DNA of 64,000 nucleotides. It comes from Phyllostachys edulis. Its lineage: Eukaryota > Streptophyta > Magnoliopsida > Poales > Poaceae. Positions 20,759-31,869 of the stretch are shown here, in pieces. Positions within the stretch are counted from its first letter, which is position 1; each line of letters starts with the position of its first letter. The notes below the pieces were generated by a model. It had not been told where the DNA came from. It saw nothing but the letters and a program-made list of their open reading frames with translations, and did no database searches. Position numbers and translations under genes: made by a program. The stretch is taken from the NCBI GenBank assembly GCA_036346405.1, contig CM070563.1, positions 30,452,816 through 30,516,815 on the forward strand, read 5' to 3'.

Positions 20759-22029
20759 GCACGCCCAAAAGCATCCTACGGCATGGTGCTAGAATGTGGC
20801 AAATTAGTTGGCCCAGACCACCCCTATAAAGTGATCTTGTGGTTGCACTGAAAGGCCCAAATCAATAGAACACAAAGTTAAGTCCTTAATCCACTCAGGC
20901 AAGGCAACCTCATCCCATTGTGCACACGACACCCCCTTTACTGCACGATCACTTGCCTGAGTGTGAAAACATTTTGGGTTCAACCCGGCCACTAGACCAC
21001 CCAGTCCTAGCACTGCAAAATTTATCAAGGTGGCCTCGCACCACAATCAACACAGCTATGGCCTCACACCATAGTTGCTTAACAGTGGCACCAACCACAT
21101 ATTCCATAGTTCCATTAGTCAAGATTATTAATTGATGAGGCATGATTCACAAGACCCATGGTTCTACAGCAAGGCTAAGCATAAACTTACGGTCCCATGT
21201 TGGCAATACCAAACAATACCAACTAAAACATCCATTCTAAGGCGTCTAAGAGGATCATGTCAACATGTCAAATACAATTATCCAAGGAGGCATATTGTCA
21301 AGTAGGAAATTATCTACTGCCCAAACCACTTCTTATAAAAATAGCCATGCATGATTAAGTGAAACAAAATACATTTGAAAAGTTAGGCTCAATATGATCA
21401 AAGGTCTGCGATTTGCCTTCGTTGAGCAGTGATGAGCCTTCAGTAGAAACTGTTGGGTCCAAGTACTCCTCCTCAAACTCGGGATCTACACGATCGCCAA
21501 AGAACCAAATAAGAAAACCAGCTCCAAGCAAGAACTCCGAAAGACCTCAAAGAACTTAAACAAACTCAAACAAAAACCAAGAAGCAAGAGGTCCTGGCTG
21601 AGAGGGGAGGTCCAACCCGAAAGAGGGTGGTCCTTGCAAAAAGATCCGCAGGAACTAACAGAGAGGCCTTCTTGGCGATGGAGAGGTGATGGAGTAGCTT
21701 CAAAGAACTCCTCGGTGAGGTCTCGAGCAAGGAGATAACTAGGCGAGAGCAAGGAAGTTAGAAATGAGCAAAAAGGTGACAAAGGGAGGCATGCCTAGGC
21801 TATATATAGCCGGAGCTGGTGGAGAAACAATGAAGGGCTTATGCAAACGTGTCAAAGATCGATGGTAGACTGGACAAGGTTAGGACAGTGTATGCCAACA
21901 AAAGAATAAAACAAAGTACCTCAGATGTGACTGCATTTAATGTGATAAAACAACCATTAAATGTGCACAGAGTTTTGAGGCGGAAGAATTGGGAAAAGTG
22001 AGCAAGGCTAACAAGTGGGGCTAGTCAAA

Positions 22030-22860
22030 GGGTTGGCCTCAGCCGCAAGGGAGGTCTTTGCAAAAGACCAGAGGTCCTGACCTCTAGGGGGAGGTCCTGA
22101 CCCGCAAGAGAGGTCCTTGCATAAAGACCAGAGGTCGTGACCTCAAAGGGAGGTCCTGACCACAAGGAGGTCTTGTGGACAGGAGGTCCAAAAGACAAGA
22201 GGAGGTCCTAAGGACAGGAGGTCCAAAAGACACGAGGAGGTCCTGAGGACAGGAGGTCCAAAAGACCTACTCACAGTTCACAAGAGGTCCGAGGGTCAAG
22301 ATCTCTCGAGGGAGGTCTTAACGGTCAAGATCTACAAGGGGAGGTCCTGACGGTTAGATCCACAAAGGGGAGGTCCTGACGGTCGGATCCACAAAGGGGA
22401 GGTCCTGACGGTCAGATCCACAAAGGGGAGGTCCTGACGGTCAGATCAAAAGCAAGGGGAGGTCCTGACGGTCAGATCTCTCAAGGGGAGGTCCTGACGG
22501 TCGGATCAAATCAAGGGGAGGTCTGAACGGTTAAGATCTCCAAAGGGGATGTCCTAACGGTCAGATCTAACAAAGGGGAGGTCTGAACGGTTAAGATCTC
22601 CAACGAGGAGGTCCTAACGGTCAGATCTAACAAAGGGGAGGTCTGAACGGTTAAGATCTCCAAAGAGGAGGTCCTAACAGTCAGATCTAACAAAGGGGAA
22701 GTCTGAACGGTTAAGATCTCCAAAAGGGAGGTCCTAACGGTCAAATCTAACAAAGGGGAGGTCTGAATGGTTAAGATCTCCAAAGGGGAGGTATGAATGG
22801 TTAAGATCTCCAAAGGGGAGTTTTGAATGGTTAAGATCTCCAAAGGGGAGGTCCTAAAGG
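22030..22860. repeat. GGAGGTC tandem-repeat array in the U3 of LTR B
   Basis: Roughly two dozen copies of a 29-30 base unit of the form GGGGAGGTCCTGACGGTCAG plus ATC(N)AAA. From about 22510 the units alternate as a 60-base pair (AGGTCTGAACGGTTAAGATC, then AGGTCCTAACGGTCAGATCT). Upstream copies (22030-22300) use a related AGGTCC...GGACAGG unit. The array lies 430-1250 bases inside the LTR. The open frame at 22511-22912 is only the repeat translated. Confidence 0.88.
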
Positions 22861-23286
22861 ACACGGGAATCACCCGAATTTGAATTTCAAGATTTAAGGA
22901 CATTTGAAACACAAACCCGAGCTGGTCTAAGACCCAAGAGAGGAGGTCCTAGACCCACAAAGGAGGTCTGGGCAAGAGGAGGACCAGCACAAGGGAGGTC
23001 TTGGAAAGGGGAGGTCCAAGAGAAGACACCAGGAGTGATCCAAATAGAACGAGGAGGTCCAGAGAAGGACGAACTAAACCAAAGGGCACACAAGGCGAAC
23101 ACAGAAAAGAGAACCCCAAAAAGACAAAGAACACAAACCAAAAGGACTTTGTTGAGGTTTGGTTAGTTCAAGTTAAACTCCCAGATTTCCAAAATTCCAA
23201 GTTAAGCTTGAGCAAGCAAGTAAATCAAATGATTCCTTTATAGTTTTGAAATCTAGCAAGAACTCTAGGGCAAACGGGACGTTACA

Positions 23287-23324
23287 AACCTTCACCCCTT
23301 AAGGGAATCTCGACCCCGAGATTC
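23287..23324 (-). promoter_or_regulatory. Element B polypurine tract and upstream stem-loop
   Basis: In sense, AAGGGGTGAAGGTT abuts the LTR. Upstream is a perfect 8-base stem GAATCTCG/CGAGATTC with loop GGGT (23305-23324). In G, D and L1 the same position has GAATTCG/CGAATTC with the same loop. Confidence 0.88.
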
Positions 23325-23351
23325 AGGCTAGCTAGAGAATAGGTGCGGGAA

Positions 23352-24371
23352 CTATTTCTTGAGGTCCTCTTCGCGCTCCCAAGTTGCTTCTGCCTCAGTG
23401 TGGTTGCTCCATTGCACTTTGCAAAGCTTGATGGTCTTGGTCCTAGTGACTCTCTCAGACACGTCCAGGATCTTGATAGGCTGCTCCTGGTAAGTGAGGT
23501 CTTCTTGGAGGTCCATAGCTTCCAAGGGCATCTGCTCTTCTGGCACATGCAAACATTTCTTCAATTGAGAAACATGAAAAACATTGTGCACTCCGGCAAG
23601 CTGAGGAGGGAGGTCTATCTTGTAGGCAACTTCTCCTCTTCGGGTAAGAATGGGAAAAGGTCCAATGAATCTTGGAGCAAGCTTTCCACTGACTCTAAAA
23701 TGTTGCATTCCTTTAAGAGGTGACACTTTGAGGTATACTTGATCTCCAGGAGCAAAAGGTAGATCTCGGCGTCTATTGTCTGCATAGCTATTTTGTCTGG
23801 TCTGTGCAGTCTTCAACTTTTCTCTTATTGATCTCACTTGGTCTTCAGCTTCTTTCAAAAGGTCTTGCCCAAGAACTTGTCCTTCTCTAGTCTCTGTCCA
23901 ATACAAGGGTGTTCTACACTTCCTTACATAAAGAGCTTCAAAAGGAGACATCTGAAGACTTGCTTGGTAGCTATTATTGTATGAGAACTCAGCATAGGGT
24001 AGCATTCGGTCCCAACTAGCTTGTTTTTCCAGAGCACATGCTCTCAGCATGTCTTCGAGAACTTGGTTAACTCTTTCGGTTTGGCCATCAGTTTGTGGAT
24101 GATAAGTTGTGCTGAAATTGAGGTCTGTGCCCATGACAACATGTAGCTTTTGCCAAAATTTGGAGGTGAACTGAGATCCTCTATCTAACACTATCTTCTT
24201 TGGCACACCATGTAGACACACAACCTTTTCCATGTAGATTTCTGCCAACTTGTCTCCAGAATAGGTGGTCTTCACAGGGATAAAATGAGCCACTTTGGTT
24301 AGGCGATCCACAACAACCCATATAGAGTCAAAACTAGCCTGGGTCCGGGGTAGACCAGTTATGAAGTCCAT
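23352..24371 (-). pseudogene. Element B integrase core and chromodomain
   Basis: A 339-codon open stretch. The DDE core is visible: Asp22 in VVVDRLTK, Asp63 in LDRGSQFTS (usually SDRGSQF) and Glu99 in HPQTDGQTERV, with the D-35-E spacing intact. A GPF module (RFIGPFPIL) follows, then FHVSQLKKC and a chromodomain in the last 50 residues (QPIKILDVSERVTRTKTIKL, then ATWEREEDL). A single in-frame TGA at about 24380 (expected Trp after PIPEWK) separates it from the zinc-binding part upstream, so the polyprotein would end early. Otherwise it looks nearly intact. Confidence 0.93.
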
Positions 24372-24383
24372 CCCTACCTCTTC

Positions 24384-26477
24384 TCATTTCCACTCGGGGA
24401 TGGGCAAGGGCACCAAAAGACCTCTAGGTCTTTGGTGCACGGCCTTACCCTTTTGACAAGTATCGCATTTGGCCGCATACTCCGCAATTTCACGCTTCAT
24501 GCTAGGCCACCAATACATTTCCTTGATGTCTTGATACATTTTTGTAGCTCCAAGGTGAATGAAATATAATGCTTCATGGGCTTCTTTAAGTAGTACCTCT
24601 TTGAGCTCCATGTTGTTCGGCACACATAGCATTTTGTTAAACCAGATAGTCCCTTGCTCATCTTTAGAAAACCTTAAAGATCTCCCTTTCCTCATGTTGG
24701 TCTTGATTTCTTGAATGTCAGCATCATCAACTTGAGCTGCTCTAATCTGACTTTGCAAGGTGGGCTGCACTTCTAGAGCTACCAAGTACCCTTCTTCAAC
24801 TATCTCAAGTATGAGCTTCTGGAGTTCCTCATGCAAAGTGGGTTGGCTTTCTTTGACCATCAATGTGCTGCTATAGACCTTTCTACTTAGAGCATCAGCT
24901 ACCACGTTGGCCTTGCCGGGGTGATAATGAATTCCCAAATTGTAGTCTTTGATTAGCTCTAACCACCTTCTCTGCCTCATGTTCAAATCAGCTTGAGTAA
25001 ATATATACTTCAAACTCTTGTGATCGGTGTAGACTTCACATCGGTTTCCAATAAGGAAGTGGCGCCAAATCTTTAAAGCATGCACTACAGCAGCTAGCTC
25101 TAGATCATGAGTTGGGTAATTTGCTTCATGGGGTTTTAACTGTCGAGAGGCATAAGCTACCACTCTTCTTTCTTGCATCAAGATACAACCAAGACCTTGT
25201 TTTGATGCATCACAATAGTCCTCAAAATCCTTTTGGACATCTGGCAATATCAAAACTGGTGCAGAGGTCAACCTTCTCTTAAGCTCTTGAAAGCTTTGTT
25301 CACATTCAGAGGTCCATGAGAACTTCTTTTCCTTCTTCAATAACTGAGTGAGAGGTCTTGCTATTTGAGAAAAACCTTCAATAAACCTTCTGTAATACCT
25401 TGCCATACCAAGGAAGCTTTGAACTTGAGGCACTGACTTAGGAGGTTCCCAATTGAGCACATCTTGCACCTTACTGGGGTTGACAGAGACCCCTTTTTTG
25501 GACAGCACATATCCTAAAAAGACCACTTCCTTTAAACAGAACTCACACTTACTAAACTTAGCAAAGAGTTGGTGAGCTCTAAGCTTCTCCAAAACTGAAA
25601 AGAGGTGCTTTGCATGCTTTTCTTCACTCTTGGAATACACAAGGATGTCATCAATGAAGATAATGACAAACTTGTCAAGATACTCCATAAACACTCTATT
25701 CATCAAGTTCATAAAATAAGCAGCGGCATTGGTCAGCCCAAAAGACATAACAGTGAACTCAAACAGCCCATATCTAGTTGAAAAAACCGTCTTGGAGATG
25801 TCTTCTTTGCGAATCTTAAGCTGGTGGTACCCTGACCTCAAATCTATCTTTGAAAACACTGCAGCTTCCTTCAACTGATCAAATAAATCATCAATTCTTG
25901 GTAGCGGATACTTGTTCTTGATGGTGACTTCATTTAGAGCTTGGTAGTCCACACACATTCTTTGAGTACCATCTTTCTTGGCAACAAATATCACTAGTGC
26001 TCCCCAAGATGAGGAGCTAGGTCTAATGAAACCTTTGCTCAACATGTCTTCAATCTGTTGTTTCAACTCTACTTGGTCATCAACATGTAGCCTATAAGGT
26101 CTTTTGGAGATGGGGGAAGTCCCTAGAACAAGGTTAATTACAAACTCAAGATCTCTATCTGGTGGCATTCCTAGGAGCTCATCAGGGAACACATCTGCAA
26201 AATCTCGGACCACAGGGACATCTTCCAAAGCTGGAACTTGGGCACTGCAAGCTAGAGCTCCTTTAAACTTCTCTGAGGAGGCTTCAAACTTCACTGTGAC
26301 ACCACTAGGGCTGGTCAAAGAGATGCTCTTACCACTACAATCCAACATTGCATGGTGGTCTGCAAGCCAGTCCATACCCAAGATCACATCTAGGGACTTG
26401 GTGTCCAGGAGGATGAGGTTGGCCAGAAATTCTACCCGCTCTATGACCAATTTAACTTGTGGACAACCTTGGTTCAT
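24384..26477 (-). pseudogene. Element B protease end, reverse transcriptase, RNase H and integrase N-terminus
   Basis: A 697-codon open stretch. It starts inside the protease tail (VILGMDWL, about residues 31-38). RT follows, with [20 protein letters not shown] (177-196), [12 protein letters not shown] (208-219) and the catalytic [10 protein letters not shown] (274-283). RNase H has Asp423, Glu460 and Asp485 in recognisable blocks, ending VVADALSRK. The integrase zinc finger uses His634, His641, Cys671 and Cys674. An in-frame TAA just upstream (about 26499-26501, where Gln is usual) separates it from gag-protease. No shift was seen within it. It copies element RNA into DNA in virus-like particles. 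Confidence 0.94.
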
Positions 26478-26498
26478 GCTTAACTCTGAACCGAGGGA

Positions 26499-27861
26499 TT
26501 AAACCAACAAGGTAGACTTAAGAACAACAACTTTAAACTGGTGCTTGGCAACAAAACCCCAAGAAATAAACGAATGTGAAGCTCCAGAATCAAACAAAAC
26601 TGCAGCTGGCACTGAATTTACTAGGAACATACCTAGTACAACATCTGGGGAGGTCTGGGCTTCCTCTACAGCTACATGGTTCACACGACCTCTTCCAAAG
26701 GATTGAGAGGTCCTCGCTTGAGGAGGTCTAGCGGCTGCTTGAGAAGTCCTGGTTGGGGGAGCTCCTGAAGAGGAGGTCCCAGCGGCTTGCTGCATCCTTT
26801 GTGAGCATTGGCTGGCATAATGCCCCACTTGGTGGCACTTAAAACAGGTGATTCCTGCTGTGGAGGAGGTCTTTGAAGGCTGATTGCTGCTACTAGTGAT
26901 GCGGTGTTGACTTGGGACAGCTTGGGACAGCTGGACGGGAGGTCTTGGTAGGGGTCCTAGAAGGTCCAAGAGGTCCTTGGCGCCTTTGTTGGTGCTGCAC
27001 AAAGGTTATAGCATGTTGGGGAGGTCCTTGTTGAGCACTGGAGGGTGACATTTTTCTCTTGAAGGACTCAGAGAGCTCCCTGCGGGATTCTTCAATAAGC
27101 AAAGCTTTGTTCACCATGTGCTGAAAATCAGGATAATCATTGCCAACAACTTGAACTTTCAAACTGGGATGGAGACCTCGCTTGAAGCGCTTCTGGCGTG
27201 CATCATCAGTGGCAACGTCTTCACGGGCATAACGAGATAGCTGTGCAAACTTGGCGAGGTACTCACTCACAGTCATATTCCCTTGCTTGAGGTCCTGAAA
27301 CTCATTTTTCTTCATCTCAACTTTCCCATCTAGAACATGGGAATGGCGAAAAGCTGCTGCAAATTTAGCCCATGTGATCCTTTGAGGATCAACATGAGCC
27401 GCACAAAAGGTGTCCCACCATTCAGCGGCAGCACCCACCAACTGGTGTGACACAAACAAGACCTTCTCTCGGTCTTCACAACGAGCAATTTCCAACTTCT
27501 TCTCAGTTCATCTCAGCCAATCATCCGCATCCAGCAGCTCAGGGGAGCTTGAAAATGTGGTTGGACGAGTCTTCATGAACTTGGACAATCTTGATTGAGG
27601 ATGAACAGAAGGCGGAGGAGGTGGCACAATTGCTACTTGGCTGTTTTGGCTCATCATGGCACGCAATGCATTGGTGGTTTGGCTTTGCTGTGCCATTATT
27701 TGGTTCATGTTCTGCATCATGGAACTCATCATTGGAGCTTGAGCTGCCATAAACTGCCCCAGTCCTTGATCTGCCATAGCTGCTGGAGGAGGAGGTGGTG
27801 GAGGCAACTGCTCTGAGGGCTCATTCTGACTTACTGATTGACGAGTTTGAACCATCTGCAC
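26499..27861 (-). pseudogene. Element B gag and protease start
   Basis: Three overlapping frames. The N-terminal piece (27508-27861) is Met/Gln/Pro-rich (MVQTRQSVSQNEP) and ends at DADDWLR with an in-frame TGA. The capsid core (26893-27495) has KVLFVSHQLVGAAAEWWDTF and FRHSHVLDGKVEMKKNEF. A frameshift near 26940 moves the reading to the third piece, with one zinc knuckle CFKCHQVGHYASQC and the protease active site LFDSGASHSF. One knuckle is usual for this type. Gag would form the particle and bind RNA. The three lesions are small. Confidence 0.9.
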
Positions 27862-28370
27862 AGAGCTCTCAAGGTTTTATAGATGAGAAAGAAAGTACAT
27901 TAGGTAAGAGGGAATAGCATAAAGATGAGCTAGAGCAAGGGAGAAAGATGGAGCATTCTAATAGGGGTGACTTGGTTAAACCCAAAAAGCAAAAGCCAGA
28001 GGGCTAAAAGAGGCAACAAGTGTTGACAAAAGGTCCTACTGACCCAAACTAAGCGATGCTAAAAACTCAAAGGGACCACTACCAACCTAGCCATAGGAAA
28101 ACGACCCTATAGAGGTTACAGTGATAAGAAGGTCAAGTTAAAACTTGAAAACAAAGTTCCAGAGGAGGTAAGACAACAGAACCAACGAAGAAGATAAGAA
28201 TGAAGTAGAATAAGATGAGAAAAGATTTGAGACAAGATAAGAACAGCATAGAGCAAGATAAGAAAAGAACCACCAAAAAAGTTATAAAGTTGGTTTGATT
28301 TAGAAAATAGCTTTTGAGACTTAACTAAAACAACCCTTCTATCTAAGGCCACGTCCTACAGTCGACCAGG
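27862..28370 (-). other. Element B untranslated leader
   Basis: About 500 bases between the PBS and the first gag codon. The plus strand is purine-rich (GAAGATAAGA, AAGATGAGAAAAG), so the RNA leader is pyrimidine-rich. This is where packaging and dimer signals would be expected, but I see no clear hairpin. Confidence 0.6.
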
Positions 28371-28382
28371 GCTCTGATACCA
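28371..28382 (-). promoter_or_regulatory. Element B primer binding site (initiator Met-tRNA)
   Basis: The minus strand reads TGGTATCAGAGC, a perfect 12-base match to the 3' end of initiator Met tRNA. It lies 4 bases from the LTR that starts at 28387. Confidence 0.93.
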
Positions 28383-28386
28383 CCTT

Positions 28387-28932
28387 TGTGAGGACCTCTC
28401 TCGGGATGCACTGGGAACGTCTCCCAGGACCTCTTAGTGAGGTCCGATAGGACCACCCGGAGGTTCTGGGAGGTCCTCCAAGTATACACTGAGAGGAGGT
28501 CTGCCAAGACCTCCCAGGAGATCTTCGAAGACCTCCTAGAGGTCTGGACTGTGTGCACTGAGCTAGTCCCAGGATTCGAAGCTAGCTCGCACAAACAACA
28601 TAGGTGTAATCACAACCACATGGCCAAACAACAGATGAAGCAGACAAATTAACATATATTAAACAAAGACCTTATGGTCAAGGTTGTTTACAGAGGTTGC
28701 CAACTCTGGCTTACAAAAACTGACACAAAAGAACTTTACAGAGGAACACCAAAGAGCACACAAAGCCACCCTGCAATCCCACAAGCTGTCGAGTGGAGGA
28801 CGTCCTAGGTAGCCGGGTCGTCAAAGAACTCCTCCTCGAAGAGGTCTGAGCATCCCTGCACTTGTTCATCTTCGACCACTGCTTTAACACAGGGCTCAAA
28901 GCCATGAGTACTTTTAATGTACTCAGCAAATC
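28387..28932 (-). repeat. Element B 5' LTR, truncated
   Basis: The first 546 bases match 19421-19967 closely (GAGGACCTCTCTCGGGATGC onward) and stop right after the sense sequence GATTTGCTGAGTAC. The missing 3.3 kb would include U3 and its repeats, so this copy has no promoter. Beyond the break, in the same orientation, lies the RT of element C. Confidence 0.9.
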
Positions 28933-29889
28933 CTTGACATTGGTTGGCCTTTTCCATTCTACCACTGTTGAAATCTTGCTAGGATCAACTGAAATACCCT
29001 CTTGATTGATTACATGGCCCAGAAACCCAACTTCAGAAATCCAGAATTCACACTTCTTCAGCTTGGCATAAAATTGGTTCTCTCTTAAAGCTTCGAGAAC
29101 CAACCTCAAATGCTGACAGTGATCCTCTTTCGTCTTGGAATAGATCAAAATATCGTCGATGAACACCACAACAAAATCATCAAGGTATTGATGCAGCATG
29201 CTGTTCATGGCTTCTATGAAAACTGCAGGAGCATTTGTTAGTCCAAATGACATAACCTTATAGTCATAATGGCCATACCTCGTAGAGAAAGCCGTCTTCT
29301 CGATATCTTGCTCCCGAACTCGAATTTGGTTATAACCTGACTGAAGGTCAATCTTGGAGAATACTTTAGCTCCCTTCAACTGATCAAAGAGATCCTCAAT
29401 GCGGGGCAAAGGATATTTATTCTTCACAGTAGCTTGATTAAGAGCCCGATAATCTACGCACATACGCCAACTGCCATCTTTGTTTTTGGTGAATAAAACA
29501 GGCACTTCCCACGGCGAAACACTACGCCGAATCATATCTTTGGACAGCAGATCGTCCAATTGCTTCTTTAGCTCCTCTTGGAAGGGTCGTACCAAACAGT
29601 ATGGAGACATTGAAATAGGTCGAGTTCCCTGAATAAGATCAATCCGGAACTCCACTTTCCGCTCTGGCAGCATTCCCGGAAGTTCCGCAGGAAAAACATA
29701 AGGAAATTCGTTCACCACAGGAATCTCCTCAATGCGATGTGAGGAATCAGCCTTCTCGCTGAGAGACCAAAGCAACCCAATGGTTGAGGCCCGAAGTCTG
29801 GGAAACAGACTAGCCAACACGAATAAGGAATCAGACGGTGCACTGCCCTGAAACGCCAGTTCTTTCCCAAACGGAGCTTGCAAGGTCAC
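28933..29889 (-). pseudogene. Element C reverse transcriptase, 3' truncated and fused to LTR B
   Basis: About 319 codons of RT are open: [110 protein letters not shown] and the catalytic [10 protein letters not shown]. The frame continues past the junction into LTR B down to 28711, making a chimeric tail with no meaning. The break falls after PTNVKD, just before the connection to RNase H. Confidence 0.92.
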
Positions 29890-29931
29890 CGTCTTCCAGA
29901 AACAACATATATTTGCACGGTAATTGAATAA

Positions 29932-30240
29932 CTAGTCCATGCCCAGAATAACGTCGAACGGTGACAACTGAATTACCATAAGGTTAGCAGTAAAGTTCTC
30001 ATCATCAATAGTGATAGAACAGCCCGGACATGCTGTAGAGCTAGAAATAAGACCCCCCGGAGAACTGACTACCACAGACTCAGAAATATGCTGCAAACTC
30101 AACCCCGCCCTTCTAGCAAACTCCAGAGACACAAAAGAATAAGTAGCCCCAGAATCAAAGAGAACTAAAGCCTCATGCGAATCAACTAGCAATGTACCTG
30201 TCACCACGTCAGGACGGCCCAAAGTCGCTGGAGTTGGCAT
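29932..30240 (-). pseudogene. Element C aspartic protease
   Basis: Residues DVVTGTLLVDSHEALVLFDS hold the active-site Asp-Ser-Gly (LFDSGATYSF), and the domain ends DVILGMD at 29932, where a stop (TAG, Trp expected) breaks the link to RT. The protease cuts the Gag-Pol polyprotein. The domain itself looks complete at about 100 residues. Confidence 0.9.
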
Positions 30241-30334
30241 GGCGTAGACTCCCGGTGGTGCCGGAGCAGAAGAAGCACCGACACTCTACGTAGGGTGAAC
30301 AGGAACTGCAGCAGGTGAAACGTGCGATGGCGGT

Positions 30335-31700
30335 CTAGATTTTAACGGGTTCCAGAGAACCCGCAGGAGGTGCAGGAGTAAATGCTGCCGAATGAGCCCA
30401 TCCTGAAGAGAACTGAGGTGTAGGAACAGCAGCTAGTGTCTGAACTGAACCCCGAGGAGCACTGGAAGAAGACGCCACTGGAACTAGCTCCCATTTGATA
30501 ATACTTGCTGGGTTCTGTTTACATACAGACAACTTGTGGCCTTCCCGACCACACTGACGACATGTCCCTTTGAAAGAACACTCTGATGCCCGGTGCTCTC
30601 CACCACACCTGAAGCATTTCATACCTTGACCTGGAGCAGGACGCATCTGAAGTGTGGATGACGAAGAACGTGGCGCCGATGAGGAAGACTGCCACTGCTG
30701 AACAGGATGGGTATGCTGACTCCCCTGAAACCTCTTGGGAGCAGGTCGCTGAGAAGACCCACCTCCCCCACCAAAACTCCGCTTCTGACCACCGCCAGAA
30801 CCACCAGTAAGGACAGGGCCACTAGCAGCCTGCCTCTGAGAAGAAAGATCTCTCTCGGCTCCATCCTCGCTGCTTTCGACCCACAGCTGTAATCACGCAA
30901 GCCAGTCGCCCCCAGAACGTGGCGATACTCCGGAATGAGGCCCCTGCGGAACCTCTTGGCCTTCTCCCGATCATCATTGGCCACAGCTGGTACAAAGCGT
31001 ACCAGATTGTTGAATCCAGCCTCGTACTCTGACACTGACATCTTCCCTTGAACAAATGTCAGCAGTGACTACTCCATCCTCTCAACAAAGGAATCCAGAT
31101 AGAATTTTGTCCTGAACTGCTCCACGAATTCCTCCCAAGTGACTGGTCTCCGCACTGGGGTCTTAATAGATAGAACCCCGTCCCAGCAGATATCAGTTTG
31201 GCCCTTCACTTGGAAGGCCACAAACCGCGCCTTCTGCGCTGAAGTCATCTCTAAGGCACCGAACTGCCTCTCCATGTACTGTAACCAATCTGCGACTGAA
31301 CCGAGTACTGCTCCGTCGAAGGTGTCGAGACAGTGACATCCACTCACGGAGACTCATCCTAGCCTCGGGTGGAATTGCTCAGAAGAAGCGGGTTTCATAA
31401 CTAGTGCATTGCGGCAGCAGAAGGGCCGCTGCACTTGTCGACGGAGTTCTGGTTCTCCTCCAAGATTTCGAATGATAGCGGTGACGGCTTGAGCTTCTAC
31501 TACGGTGAGCGGTGAAGCAACCCCTCGTGGCGGACCGGTAGTCTCCTCGGGACGAAGATGAAGACACGGTTCAAGGCGTCCACGACCACGGCCATGGCCA
31601 CGGCCTGGCCCGTGGATTCATCAGCGACCACGGGCCGCTCCACGACCATTGCCTCTACCTCTCGCCATCTAAGAAAACCAAAGTATATAAAACTAAACAT
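30335..31700 (-). pseudogene. Element C gag, frameshifted
   Basis: The pieces are an N-terminal part near 31379-31567; a capsid part (31069-31347) with SVADWLQYMERQFGALEM, QKARFVAFQVKGQTDICWDG and TWEEFVEQFRTKFYLDSFVE; a middle part (30619-31041, MSVSEYEAGFNNLVRFVPAV); and a C-terminal part (30335-30646) with two zinc knuckles. The first knuckle is CFRCGGEHRASEC (C-x2-C-x3-H-x4-C, one residue short of the usual spacing) and the second CRQCGREGHKLSVC is standard. Shifts or stops separate the pieces at about 31050, 30640 and 30330. Confidence 0.85.
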
Positions 31701-31869
31701 TTAGCTTAACAGTAATAGAAGCACAGAAACAATTCAACCATTACTCAACGGATAGATCATAACAATAGAAATGCGGAAGCCACGAATTACCCATCCCACC
31801 CATCATGCACGAAGGTGTCATTTTAATAAATTAATTACTACTGGACCTAAAGCCCACTCGATACTAATC
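31701..31869 (-). promoter_or_regulatory. Element C leader and decayed primer binding site
   Basis: Near 31846-31867 the minus strand reads TAGTATCGAGTGGGC then TTTAGGTCCAG, a worn form of the Met-tRNA site and following sequence seen in L1, L2 and G. The LTR start next to it is also damaged (GAATAACCCC where TGTAACACCCC is expected). Confidence 0.7.

Larger units (their letters stand above)
19421..23286 (-). repeat. Element B 3' LTR (3.87 kb)
   Basis: In sense it runs TGTAACGTCC...GGTCCTCACA, the same termini as A. In sense order: U3 with a large tandem array (about 22030-22860); an intermediate region with a TATATATAG box-like stretch (about 21800, in the plus reading CTATATATAG); AGGCAAAT (21411-21419); a hairpin cluster (20445-20758); the TGAGTAC/GTACTCA hairpin (19940-19960); and a U5 end with GACCTC-based hairpins (19460-19580). 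No coding gene; open frames here are translated repeats. Confidence 0.9.
19421..28932 (-). mobile_element. Element B: Ty3/gypsy chromovirus with truncated 5' LTR
   Basis: A complete 3' LTR (19421-23286), PPT, integrase-chromodomain, PR-RT-RNase H, gag, a leader, PBS (28371-28382) and the first 546 bases of the 5' LTR. It was inserted into the gag of A. Coding damage is light: a few in-frame stops and one gag frameshift, so it is much younger than A. The 5' LTR breaks off at 28932, just past its conserved hairpin, and is joined to the RT of element C. The sequence AGGTC/GACCT is unusually frequent along the whole element, coding parts included. Confidence 0.92.

Noticed and set aside
22030..22860. 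CRISPR-like regular repeats
   Set aside because: Units touch one another with no unique spacers, lie in an LTR, and the genome is eukaryotic.
22511..22912. A 133-codon frame with a regular SPLEILT repeat protein
   Set aside because: It is the translated U3 tandem array; the unit length happens to keep the frame open.
28711..28932. C-terminal tail of the C reverse transcriptase frame
   Set aside because: The residues after PTNVKD come from antisense-free LTR B sequence; the same DNA occurs in the B 3' LTR, so it is a fusion artefact, not a protein domain.
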